Assembly: GCF_035083965.1 (NCBI RefSeq)
Contig: NC_089723.1
Coordinates: forward strand, 4,797,501-4,861,500
From: Branchiostoma lanceolatum
Lineage: Eukaryota; Chordata; Leptocardii; Amphioxiformes; Branchiostomatidae
DNA: 64,000 nucleotides
Reading direction: 5' to 3'
Made by a program: the position numbers and the translations under genes. Shown here in pieces: positions 54,778 to 64,000 of the stretch. Positions within the stretch are counted from its first letter, which is position 1, and each line of letters begins with the position of its first letter. The notes under the pieces are model-generated. The model was not told the origin of the DNA. It did not search any database and saw only the letters and a list, made by a program, of their open reading frames with translations.

Positions 54778-56466
54778 ATGAAGAGCGACTTGTTGCAAAA
54801 GCTTCAGGAGTTCCCGAGTCCGTTTTTCTGGGACTTGAACGAGTCGATGTACGAAAACGTGCACGAGAAATTGAGCAAGTGGACATGTTCTGATGCCGAC
54901 CGACTTGCCTGGCAAAACGCCATGGCCTTCCTGTCGTACGCTCGGGATAACGACTCGCTACAGGCCCGCAGACAGTTTCAGGAGGTTCTAAAGGAAGACC
55001 CGGAGAACCTCGTGGCACTGACCAGTCTAGCCTACATAGATGTTAAACACAGCGATGTGGAAAGCGCAGAGACTACGCGGAGGGCGTTGGCGGAACTGAA
55101 AGAGTCGGGAGGTGAAACTCAGGTTCAGAAGAGGTGGGCCGCCGCCATGTTTGAGAAATCGTTTTGCCTGACTCGATTTGGCCTGTGGCGATATAAAGAG
55201 GCTCAAAGTTCTATTGAAGAAGCTCTCAAGTTCGACAGTGACAACAAGGAATGGCTAAAAGCGGAGACGTTCCTGCTGACTAAACAGGCGTTGTCCCGAG
55301 TGAATTATGGTGAAATAAAAACTTTCCTGGACCAGGCAGCGGACAACGTTCTCAAAATACAGCAAATTGAGCCCGGAAGTGGAGAATCTCTTTGCATGAC
55401 GGCCGAACTGTTTGAGGCCGCTGAAAGCAGATGGCAAGGTCGAAGATGGATGAAAGACTACAAGCGCAGAAACCCGGACCAAGGTCTTAATCCAACTGTG
55501 CTATACCAACAGGCTTACGAACTTTGTCCGACCAATCAGCACATTTGCCGCCAGGCAGTTCTTCACTTTAAGGCAACACGTAAATGGGAAAAGATGGAGG
55601 CAATCCTCACGAAGGCTCTCAAAGACTTTCCCAAAGACCATCTTCTTTACCATCAGTATGGCCTTCCGTACTTCATTCCGTTTTCACTAGCTGTCGGGGA
55701 GGCAAAGAAGGCCAAAGGCAAAAGAAAGAAAGAGGCCCAGGCAAGTGCAAAGGTCAAGATGGCATCCGCCTCCTTGCCTAAGGCAGAAGAGTACCTGAGA
55801 GAGGCACTAAAAATCGACTCCCTGTTCACGCGGTGCAGGGTCTGTTTGGCCCAGTGCCTGTACTATCAAGGTAAGGTTCCGGAGAGTTGGCAACAGTTTA
55901 GTATCGCAGCTGAAGATGCCAGACACAACAGGAACAAAGTAGAGACAAAAAGGGAATGGGCCAAGCTCCTGATCCAGGAAGGGAATGAATTGGGAGCACT
56001 GATGCGGCTCTGCGAAGCACTGAAGTTTGAGGGTCAGACCGGTGCACCGGTCTACCGCGGGTTGGACAACGCTCTGAATAGCTGGTGCAAACTTGACCCA
56101 CGCGACCTGAAACCTATCCGAGTTAGGGCGGCGTTTGCACTAGAAGCAGGAAACGAAGACAACGCCATCGAATACTACAAACAAGCCCTTAAGATCGACG
56201 CCGACGACATCCACAGCCTGATAGGCTTAGGAAAGGCGTACTGGAAGAAAGGCAAAGAACATTTCGAAGAAGCCAAAGAGTGGCTTGAGAAGGCTTCTGG
56301 CCTGGGAAGTAACGAAGCAGACGACAAGCTCACTGAACTGGAACTAGAGATGATGCAGCTAGAAGAGCAGAGTGGTACAACAACCCCCCCTCGTGAGAAC
56401 TTGAGCTATGGAACTACAGAAAGACCACACACTTACGAGAACGAGTTGAGTGATTCAAATGGGTAA
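54778..56466 (+). CDS. IFIT/TTC22-like tetratricopeptide protein 1 (562 aa)
   Basis: A single-exon frame made almost wholly of helical TPR units. Clear ones lie near residues 58-95 (RRQFQEVLKEDPENLVALTS), 130-170, 240-290 (LYQQAYELCPTN), 335-385 (AEEYLREALKIDS) and 445-520 (AIEYYKQALKIDADD). The N-terminus, with FFWDL and a conserved NAMAFLSYA helix, resembles the IFIT and TTC22 start. IFIT proteins of vertebrates are interferon-induced and bind viral RNA or translation factors; TTC22 is uncharacterised. Lengths (IFIT about 470-500, TTC22 about 570) fit either. A charged Ser/Thr/Glu-rich tail follows the last repeat. It is near-identical to the gene at 58304. Function as an antiviral factor is inference. 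Confidence 0.88.
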   Translation: MKSDLLQKLQEFPSPFFWDLNESMYENVHEKLSKWTCSDADRLAWQNAMAFLSYARDNDSLQARRQFQEVLKEDPENLVALTSLAYIDVKHSDVESAETTRRALAELKESGGETQVQKRWAAAMFEKSFCLTRFGLWRYKEAQSSIEEALKFDSDNKEWLKAETFLLTKQALSRVNYGEIKTFLDQAADNVLKIQQIEPGSGESLCMTAELFEAAESRWQGRRWMKDYKRRNPDQGLNPTVLYQQAYELCPTNQHICRQAVLHFKATRKWEKMEAILTKALKDFPKDHLLYHQYGLPYFIPFSLAVGEAKKAKGKRKKEAQASAKVKMASASLPKAEEYLREALKIDSLFTRCRVCLAQCLYYQGKVPESWQQFSIAAEDARHNRNKVETKREWAKLLIQEGNELGALMRLCEALKFEGQTGAPVYRGLDNALNSWCKLDPRDLKPIRVRAAFALEAGNEDNAIEYYKQALKIDADDIHSLIGLGKAYWKKGKEHFEEAKEWLEKASGLGSNEADDKLTELELEMMQLEEQSGTTTPPRENLSYGTTERPHTYENELSDSNG

Positions 56467-57400
56467 AGTTTGCAGGGTGCGACAAAAGGATACAGCTCAC
56501 CCCAGCCATGATCAGTGGGACTGTTAAGCGACTCTGCAGAAACTAATCAGAAATCAAACTTTCAATGACATCTGAAACAATTGAGTGTGTATGCGGAAAC
56601 AGGTCGCAAAAGAACTGCTCTACAGTTTGAACGACAGACACAAGAATCAAGAGATGTGGTAGGCATCCGTCCATCTCATGAGATGATGGTAGTGTTGTGA
56701 AAAGATATAGGTCAGTTAAGCCCTGATTATCTTTTGAAAGGCAGAAACCATTTTCACAGAAAGGATGAAATGAAAAAAAGAGTGTTAAAGTTCACCCAAA
56801 AAAAATGGCCAATGCAATTGCACCAATGAAGTGAACCAGTGCATTGACCTGTATCTAGATGCATGTAGAATCTAAATGATTTACATTACTGTTACATTAT
56901 AAAGACAACAAATCTAATTTATGGTATACATGAAAAATTGACAATTCCTGGTACTCTGTGCAGCATCAACTAACTAGTTTGTTATGTGTTTCTTTACGAT
57001 AGCAAGTTCAGAGGATAGAGTGAAGCAATAGTATCATGTAATTGACCTTATTGTAATCAACATGGCCCAGTTTACAATGTACAAGTTGATTGGAATATTT
57101 GAAAAGGAAGTTTGGGAATTGACGATGGTACAGAGTTCGAAAGCCATGAAAATTATATTTTTTTGTGGTACATTTGTACCTCTGATGAAAAATATTCCAT
57201 TCTGTGAAGACAAAAAACACACCCCAGTCTTCTTTGAAGCAGAATTATATTCACCAATAGAACAACATTCAACATCGCAAGGTGCATCACCCTTATATCT
57301 ACAAAGTAACATTGGTTACTAGTATTAAGCTTTGTACACCCTATGTACATAAGTGTTAAAAGTATGTTCAGCAACAACATACACCAAATTCACCTAAAAT
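56467..57400 (+). repeat. Shared 3' flank of the IFIT-like unit
   Basis: Matches 59993-60900 downstream of IFIT-like gene 2, including 'aagccctgattatcttttga' and 'tactagtattaagctttgta'. The last part is also related to the 3' flank of the coiled-coil gene copied at 43200-43380. The short frames on both strands are not supported. Confidence 0.65.
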
Positions 57401-57409
57401 CAATAGTTT

Positions 57410-58172
57410 CCACATAAAATGTCACCAACAGAGGCAAATTATTTCGTGAGTATCATGGAAATGTCACTATTGAAACAAGAGAGGACAGCGTGTCTTCAAC
57501 TAAAACTGTGTCCTTGTATTCACTACGTCATAGGACATGACGATCAAGTTACTGAATCGGTTATGCCAATGAAGTACTACCCTTGTGAGTTGTAGTTAAA
57601 TGCAAAAAATATCCCCAATATAGGCAAACTACTGAATGAGTACCATGGAAAGGGAACCTTGGAAACAAGAGAGGAGTTTACAGCGCAACTACAACAACAA
57701 ATGTGTCCTTGGTTTCACTACGTCATAGGTCATCACTCTCAGGTTACTGAACCATTGTGGTAATGGCGTCGGGCTCTCTCAATAGTTGTAGTTTAGGCTA
57801 AATGCAAAAAATGTCACAAACACAAGTTAACTACTGCGTGAGGACCATGGAAAGGGGATCGTTGAAATTTACAGCGTAACAACAACTGCTTGGTTTCACT
57901 ACGTCATAGGTCATCACGATCAGGTGACTAAACCATTATGCTAATGAGGTAGGGTTGAGCCAAAAAGGTTCACGTAACATACAGTTTTAGTTCAACGCAA
58001 GAATGTCACCAACATAGATAAACTACTGCATGAACATCAAGGAAAGGGAAATTTTGAAATAATGGGGGAGTTTACACAAACTTTTACGATACAATGAGCG
58101 CTGAATACGTACGGCCCTCTCCATGGCAATTGACCATTGACCCCAAACCAGGTACTGTAAACAAACGGTAAC
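57410..58172. mobile_element. Left-truncated copy of the 1.4-kb element upstream of IFIT-like gene 2
   Basis: Three modules with 'cactacgtcatagg' remain (57518, 57713, 57895) and the right end 'gtaaacaaacggtaac' closes at 58172, 132 bp before the ATG at 58304. The left inverted end is missing. The copy was therefore carried along by the gene duplication. Confidence 0.75.
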
Positions 58173-58303
58173 GCTTACTTAAGTAAACATGGTTTCACCT
58201 TCGCCACCGAAACTACGTATGCATATGAGCTGAAAATTTCCTCACTATTTCACAAGATTTACGCCTCGGTTGAAGAAGGCTAGAGGATCAGAACACCGTC
58301 AGT

Positions 58304-59992
58304 ATGGAGAGCGACTTGTTGCAAAAGCTTCAGGAGTTCCCGAGTCCGTTTTTCTGGGATTTGAACGAGTCGATGTACGAAAACGTGCACGAGAAATTGA
58401 GCAAGTGGACATGTTCTGATGCCGACCGACTGGCTTGCAAGAACGCCTTGGCCTTCCTGTCCTACGCTCGGGATAACGACTCGCTACAGGCCCGCCGACA
58501 GTTTCAGGAGGTTCTGGAGGAAGACCCGGAGAACCTTGTGGCACTGACCAGCCTGGCCTACATAGATGTTAAACACAGCGATGTGGCAAGCGCAGAAACG
58601 AAGCGGAGGGCGTTGGCGGAACTGAAAGAGTCGGGAGGTGAAACTGAAGTCCAAAAGAGGTGGGCCGCCGCCATGTTTGAGAAAGCGTTTTGCCTGACTC
58701 GATTTGGCCTGTGGCGATATAAAGAGGCTCAAAGTTGCATTGAAGAAGCTCTCAAGTTCGACAGTGACAACAAGGAATGGCTAAAAGCGGAAACGTTTTT
58801 GCTGACTAAACAGGTGGAAAGTCTGATGGCTCGAGTGAGTTACGGTGAAATACAAACTTTCCTGGACCGAGCAGCGGCAAACGTTCTCAAACTACAGCAA
58901 ATGGAGCCCGGAAGTGGAGAGGTCCTTTGCATGACTGCTGAACTGTTTGAGGCTGCTGGAAGTACATCCCAAGGCGGAGCTTGGTTGAAAGCCTACAAGC
59001 GCAGAAACCCTGACGAAAGTCTCGATCCATCCATCCTATACGAGAAGGCGTACGAACTGTGCCCGACAGATCAGTATGTTTGTCGACAGGCAGTGCTTCA
59101 CTTTAAGGCCGCACGTGACTGGGAAAAGATGGAGGCAATCCTCGCGAAGGCCCTCAAAGACTTTCCCAACGACCATCTTCTATACCATCAATATGGTCTC
59201 CGGTATTTCATTCCGTATGAAGATGCACTAGCAGAAGCAAAGAAGGCTAAGGGCAATGCCCATAAAGAGGCCGAGGCAAGTGCAAAGGTTAAGATGACAT
59301 CCGCCTCCTTGCCCAAGGCAGAAGAGTACCTCCGAAAGGGGGTAAAAATTGACCCCATATTCACACGTTGCAGGATCTGCTTAGCCCAGTGCCTGCTCTG
59401 TCAGGATAAGGTCGAGGAGAGTTGGCAACAGTTCCGTATCGCAGCAGAGAAGACCAGACACACCAGGAACAAAGTAGAGGCAAAAAGGGAATGGGCCAAG
59501 CTCCTGATCAAGAATGGGAATGAATCGGGAGCACTGATGCAACTTAGAGAGGCACTGAAGTTTGAGGGTCAGACCGGTGCACCCGTCTACCGCGGGTTGG
59601 ACAACGCTCTAAATAGCTGGTGCAAACTTGACCGACGCGACCCAAGGCCTATCAGAGTTAGGGCGGCGTTTGCACTAGAAGCGGGAAACGAAGACAACGC
59701 CATCGAATACTACAAACAAGCCCTTAAGATTGACGCCAACGACACCTGTAGTCTGATAGGTTTGGGAAAGGCGTACAGGAAGAAAGGCAAAGAACATTTC
59801 GAAGAAGCCAAAGAGTGGCTTGAGAAGGCTTCGGGCCTGGGAAGCGACGAAGCAGACGACGAACTCTTTAACTTGGAAATGGAGATGATGCAGCTAGAAG
59901 AGCAGAGTGGTGCAACAAGCCCTCCACGGGAGAACTTGGGCTATGGAACTACAGAAAGACCACACACTTACGAGAACGAGTTGAGTGATTAA
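58304..59992 (+). CDS. IFIT/TTC22-like tetratricopeptide protein 2 (562 aa)
   Basis: A second intronless gene of the same length as its neighbour 3526 bp upstream, same orientation, with TPR units at the same positions. The two proteins differ by scattered substitutions, including the region about residues 165-240 (this copy has VESLMARVSYGE), with insertions and deletions that cancel in length. The sequence stops at LSD-TAA where copy 1 reads on three more residues. Start and leader are nearly the same (agtatgGAGAGCGAC against agtatgAAGAGCGAC). The same family limits apply: IFIT-like by shape, no proof of RNA binding. No internal stops, so both copies are probably functional. Confidence 0.88.
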   Translation: MESDLLQKLQEFPSPFFWDLNESMYENVHEKLSKWTCSDADRLACKNALAFLSYARDNDSLQARRQFQEVLEEDPENLVALTSLAYIDVKHSDVASAETKRRALAELKESGGETEVQKRWAAAMFEKAFCLTRFGLWRYKEAQSCIEEALKFDSDNKEWLKAETFLLTKQVESLMARVSYGEIQTFLDRAAANVLKLQQMEPGSGEVLCMTAELFEAAGSTSQGGAWLKAYKRRNPDESLDPSILYEKAYELCPTDQYVCRQAVLHFKAARDWEKMEAILAKALKDFPNDHLLYHQYGLRYFIPYEDALAEAKKAKGNAHKEAEASAKVKMTSASLPKAEEYLRKGVKIDPIFTRCRICLAQCLLCQDKVEESWQQFRIAAEKTRHTRNKVEAKREWAKLLIKNGNESGALMQLREALKFEGQTGAPVYRGLDNALNSWCKLDRRDPRPIRVRAAFALEAGNEDNAIEYYKQALKIDANDTCSLIGLGKAYRKKGKEHFEEAKEWLEKASGLGSDEADDELFNLEMEMMQLEEQSGATSPPRENLGYGTTERPHTYENELSD

Positions 59993-60900
59993 GAGAAGCC
60001 TACAGGTGCTACAAAAGGATACAGCTCACACAAGCCCGATCAGTGGGGCTGTTGGGACCATTTAAGGCGATTCTGCAGAAACATTTCAGAAATCAAACTT
60101 TCAATGACATCTGAAACAATTGTGTATGCGGAAACAGATCGCAAAAGGATTACTCTACAGTGTGAACAACAGACACAAGAATCAAGAGATGTCATAGGCA
60201 TCCGTCCATCTCATGAGATGATGGTAGTGTTGTGAAGAGATATAGGTCAGTTAAGCCCTGATTATCTTTTGAAAGGCAGAAAATATTTGCACAGACAGGA
60301 TGGGGTGGAAGGGAATGTAGTATCAAGGACCAGATAAATAGCCAAGGAAATTGCATTAATGGAATGTACATGTCTACCATTGATCAGTACCGAGACAGCA
60401 TCTAAGGTTAGTCCAGTTCATGTTTCTGTTTTGCCAGGAAAACATATCACAGGTCTAGACTGTGAACTGTTTTCCAGGTACCCCTGGATAAAATCTACAG
60501 CTATAGCTAGAAAGACAGAAAATGTGATATGGTGAAATGTCTGGACATAATATAAATAATTTTAACAATATGTCATAAGTTATTATAATGAACATGACCC
60601 AGTACACATTTACTGAAAGCAGTGAAAGTTTGTGTGATCAGCAAAGATTGAAAGTAGAAGGACTGTAAACTTCTTCTTATCCTTTTCTAAATTGCACCAT
60701 TGATGAAAATGCCCACTCTGTAAAGACAATGCAACACAGTGTTCATTGAAGCAAAATTGTATTTCACCAATAGAACAACATTCAACATTGCAAGGTGTAT
60801 TACCCTTAATCTACCAACTTTGGCTACTAGTATTAAGCTTTGTACACCCTATTTACATAACTGTTAAGTATGTTCAGCAAAAGCATACAACAAATTCACA

Positions 60901-61491
60901 TCAAATCAAAACATATGTACATTTCTTTAACAACTTTGTTCTCCATTTCTTGACCATATTTCACTGGGTTTTAACCACAATAAGTGCAAATATGCATCTT
61001 TAGCAGTACACAGACCTGATTACATAATACAGCAAGTTGTGAGATATTATTTTACACTAAGCTGGTCTGTGAAGGGTTGACAATAATTTGAGAAGAAAAA
61101 TGTACACTGCCAGTCATCCTACACATAGTACACTGTTTCATGCTTTTATTGCTAAGGGCCCTGTCACACGTGTGCATATACTCTAGTGCGCATGAGTTGC
61201 GCATTAACATTTTTTAGGTACAGTTTGCGGGGAAGAAGTTGTTTTCTGCATTGACCCACCATTGTGAAGCCTAGTTATCGAACCAAGGAAATGACTTCTT
61301 GGGCTGATAACTTAATCTTGACCAAAAACATGTTGATACACAACTCATGCGGGCTTGAATATACGCACAAGTGTGACAGGGGCTTAAAATCCATACAACA
61401 GGTTTTGTCAAAGAAAATTTTTGTTTGCCCTTTCAAGCAACAATAAAGACATATCAGTGATGTCAAATACAGCTCTTTACTTCATGTTGTC
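60901..61491 (-). other. 3' UTR / flank of the coiled-coil gene
   Basis: Non-coding stretch beyond the stop at 61492, related to 42897-43200 in inverted orientation. On the minus strand 'gtctttattgttgc' follows the stop closely. No gene is seen. Confidence 0.5.
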
Positions 61492-63337
61492 TCAACTGTA
61501 GAATCCAGCCGACTTTCTGGACTGAGCAGAGCTTCTTGCACTTCTCACGCTCTCTTCATTGATCTATAATGACAGAAAAAAATCATGAAACATGTTCTAA
61601 ACTCATAGATATCACGCAACATGCAGTAAAAAGAATTTAGCTCTTTTTGAAGTGTAAATTTCCTATGGAAGGCCATAGGTTTCAATCAATTCATACCATG
61701 GAATAGCTTTCAAATAGAAACCATGCTTCAATTTCATGTTGCAATAAAAAGAGTTAATGAACGTTTGACAAACAAATCAGGAAACTATGCTGTGAAGCTG
61801 CGATGCTTCACTGTGAATTGAAATCAACTAAAAAGTTTGTAAACTTTTGCCAATTTTTCAAAAATAAGGCAACTATAAGGTTATGGAACTTTCCCAGTTC
61901 TTACCTTCACTACTGGTACCCTTCTCTCTTCTTCTTCTTCTTCCTTTTCTTCTCCCTCCTTTATCTCTCCATCACCTGGACCTTCCTCCTCTTCTCCCTC
62001 CTCCTCTTCCTCCTCCTCCTCTTCTGTCTCCTCTTCATCCATCCAATCTCTGCCTCTCCCTCTGTTGGCAGGTTTGAACAACTCTCGCTGTTTCTGTAAC
62101 ACATAAGAATTGGACAAATTTTTCAAATACTGTGATTCACTTTATCTTCAAGGTAGCAAAATTTCACGATGTTAGGAAAATTGACATTTTCATTGAACTC
62201 TTTGGTGGCGGAAAGTGATTTACAGAACGGTTGTGTTAGGGGATCATATATAATAACAACAGTTTTTTTCACCGTGCTGATGATAAGCTCAAGGTACAGA
62301 GGTGACCGTGAAAACAGTGAACATAAAGTTACCGTGAAAGAAACAAGAATTCCAGTACCCATTTTGATTAGTTAAAGTCCTTCCTGAACCAGATGGAGCA
62401 TAGGGCCACACAACTTTGTGCGATCACTACATTAGGACGCTAGTCCACTGGTAGCAGTGTGTGTTCAACAACCATACACTTTCTCAAATGCTGAGTGCTA
62501 AGTGGACAAAGATAAGTAGAGAAAGCAATATGTACCATTTTTTAAAGAACCTTTGGTATGACTCGGTTGGGGCTCAAACTCACGACCTGTCAACACATGG
62601 CAAACTTGCCATTGCACCAGCCATTGGATTAGGATGATACTAAATCCCTTAGCAGCAATCGATAAACAAAAGTACATGTTTGTCTGTGTTAGCTACTTTC
62701 CACCATATTGGAAACACTATGTTATGATATGTTATGTTATGTTCATGAAATACCAACCCGTTTGTCGTGAACCTTTTCAGTGAACATCTTCATTTCCCAA
62801 CTCTGCTTGGAGAGGTCGTGTTTTAACCTGCAGATAAAATACAAAAATATTATGACATTTTGAAAACACATAATCTTAACCAAGAATGACAGAAAGTTCT
62901 AACCTTCTGTTCTAACCCAAATTGTTTCAACAGAACATATAATTTGATTCGATTTGATTTATATATTTGACTGTAAAGAAAGTATACTGAACAATATACA
63001 AAATTCAATACAAACTTTCACAAAGCACATTGAGACCTTTATAACTAAAATACATATGAAGGCGTACACAAAACACAAGGACTAAAATACATAGAAAAAA
63101 ATCAACCAATACTAGCGCAAAACTAAAGCGCATATAAAAAAAATTTGCATGAGACTAATCTATATATAACATCATTAACAAAGTCAAAACTTGGGTTCAT
63201 ATCATAAAGTAGGTTACTAAGATTATACAAGTAGTCGTTCAACAGATTATATCATACTCACTTCTCAATCTGTTTGACAGCATCTCTTCTCTGTTTCTCT
63301 ATTCTCATCCTCTCTTGGGCAGTGATCTCACAGACCC
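61492..63337 (-). CDS. Acidic coiled-coil protein, last four exons (5' part outside window)
   Basis: Minus-strand exons 63337-63263, 62827-62758, 62093-61905, 61563-61492, with matching phases (1-in/2-out, 1-in/0, 0/0, 0/stop). They encode a charged coiled coil (AQERMRIEKQRRDAV; LKHDLSKQSWEMKMF), then a Glu-rich stretch of about 40 residues with few other residues, and a Ser/Arg tail ending SAGFYS. The style resembles axonemal or cytoskeletal coiled-coil proteins, but no family was recognised and no name is given. Earlier exons lie beyond 63337, probably past the window end. The final exon has a truncated copy at 42812. The Glu tract is encoded by imperfect GAG/GAA repeats and may vary in length. 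Confidence 0.8.
62390..62645 (-). mobile_element. Possible tRNA-derived SINE in intron of the coiled-coil gene
   Basis: Read on the minus strand, 'tggctggtgcaatggcaag' and 'gagtttgagccccaacc' resemble A and B boxes. The body has no second copy in the window, so the call is weak. Confidence 0.4.
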
Positions 63338-63452
63338 TGTAAATGATAAAAGTGATTTATGTACAATGTGAGAAAACATATCACTTTGAACTGCATAAGC
63401 AGGAAATTGTCTTGTCGATGAAGTCTAGACATCCAGGGTTCCAGGTAATAAG

Positions 63453-63590
63453 ATATGCCAAAAAACAGTTACTCCAGTAAATGTATACTATTTTGGAACC
63501 GGTCAGACTTTTCAGGTGGCATCCACTACCTTTCGCCAGTGACACAGACAATGCCACTTGAAACATCTGGCCATTTCCAAAATCATATCA
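63453..63590 (-). mobile_element. Second member of the hammerhead-like small element family
   Basis: Shares 'gccaaaaa..agttactc', 'tttgga/aac..gtcagac' and 'gcatccact' with 35841-35958. On the minus strand: CTGGCGA, stem AGGTAG/CCACCT around loop TGGATG, then GAAAAGTC. Two core positions differ from the consensus (A to G in CTGANGA; C to A after GAAA). A 32-bp inverted repeat (63492-63523 and about 63552-63583) surrounds it. Confidence 0.55.
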
Positions 63591-63599
63591 ACTTGCTTG

Positions 63600-64000
63600 T
63601 TTAACTGTTTTTGAGTGTAGAAAGTTGTCTTATTGTGCAAACACCTCTTCTGCACTGAAAATGTACAAGCTTATCAAGAGACATGGTTCGGGCAATCACA
63701 CAAGGGAAAGTATAGAGAGTTCTTGCTCAAGGTGTGGCTCTTTGTAAACTCATGACAGTTAACAATTATTTTTTCCCTTCAAAAGACTATGAATCATCAC
63801 AGTAGTGTGTCATACTATGTAATAGATGTTCTTTCTACCTAGGTGCTGAAAACATTCATGCCAATATTTTTTCTGGAAGTTGGCGTCCTTTAATGTTCTA
63901 CTAAGTTGTGCCTGTCCCTGGTGCTGAACAGCACTCACATAACCACAAGCAATGCTGTAGGTACCATTCTTACTATACTTGTCACAATCATTACAGTAGT
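63600..64000. other. Intron or flank, no exon supported
   Basis: A/T-rich sequence upstream of the first visible exon of the minus-strand coiled-coil gene. A short possible exon near 63930-63960 (minus) has splice-like borders but no support. Confidence 0.35.

Larger units (their letters stand above)
53221..60900 (+). repeat. Tandem duplication of the IFIT-like unit
   Basis: Two direct units (about 53.5-57.4 and 57.4-60.9 kb) share the upstream module array, leader, gene and 3' flank. Start-to-start distance is 3526 bp. Embedded repeats are duplicated too, which supports unequal crossing-over. Confidence 0.85.

Overview
The window is animal nuclear DNA. It has spliced genes with GT/AG introns, intronless TRIM and TPR families in tandem, tRNA-derived SINEs, LINE fragments and many small inverted-repeat elements. 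The gene mix (clustered TRIM-NHL genes, IFIT/TTC22-like TPR genes, a membrane-anchored laccase-like multicopper oxidase, a FAXC-like gene) and the density of repeats fit an amphioxus (Branchiostoma) or a similar invertebrate deuterostome. The species is inferred, not proven. No bacterial, phage or CRISPR features were seen.

Layout. 1-8158: three direct tandem copies of an intronless RING/B-box/coiled-coil/filamin/NHL gene (start-to-start distance of the two complete copies 3367 bp), the first cut by the window edge. 8161-23971: a gene-free 15.8-kb block that appears inserted just after the third TRIM stop codon. It holds an 11-unit 328-bp satellite, a piggyBac-like set of ends, a large foldback element, A/T-rich dispersed repeats and a 21-bp minisatellite with a 421-bp higher-order period. 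23972-24340: the displaced 3' flank of a TRIM gene. 25.5-42.3 kb: an inverted duplication of a multicopper oxidase gene. The plus copy is a pseudogene (10-bp frameshift, lost copper ligand, nonsense codon). The minus copy has an intact body of eight coding exons but has lost its ancestral start codon. The spacer between them holds LINE fragments and an unusual compound palindrome. 41.3-46.3 kb: a duplicated non-coding unit, a DNA element with a paralogous empty site, and a displaced last-exon fragment of the gene at 61.5-63.3 kb. 46.8-47.2 kb: an LTR. 48.2-52.3 kb: a complete five-exon FAXC-like gene on the minus strand. 53.2-60.9 kb: two tandem IFIT/TTC22-like genes, each with the same repeat terminus 123-132 bp upstream of its ATG. 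61.5-63.3 kb: the last four exons of an acidic coiled-coil gene, minus strand.

How the parts relate. TRIM E3 ligases and IFIT-like TPR proteins are both typical of expanded innate-response families, and both are in active tandem duplication here. Paralogous pairs inside the window serve as built-in controls: several insertions can be dated and delimited because the sister copy keeps the empty site. The most distinctive small element is a 118-bp insertion in a multicopper-oxidase intron. It has a 12-bp target duplication and a degenerate hammerhead-ribozyme-like core, and a second family member lies near 63.5 kb. Its resemblance to Penelope-like retroelements is an inference from known families. 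All copies and coordinates were read by eye; no alignment or database search was run.
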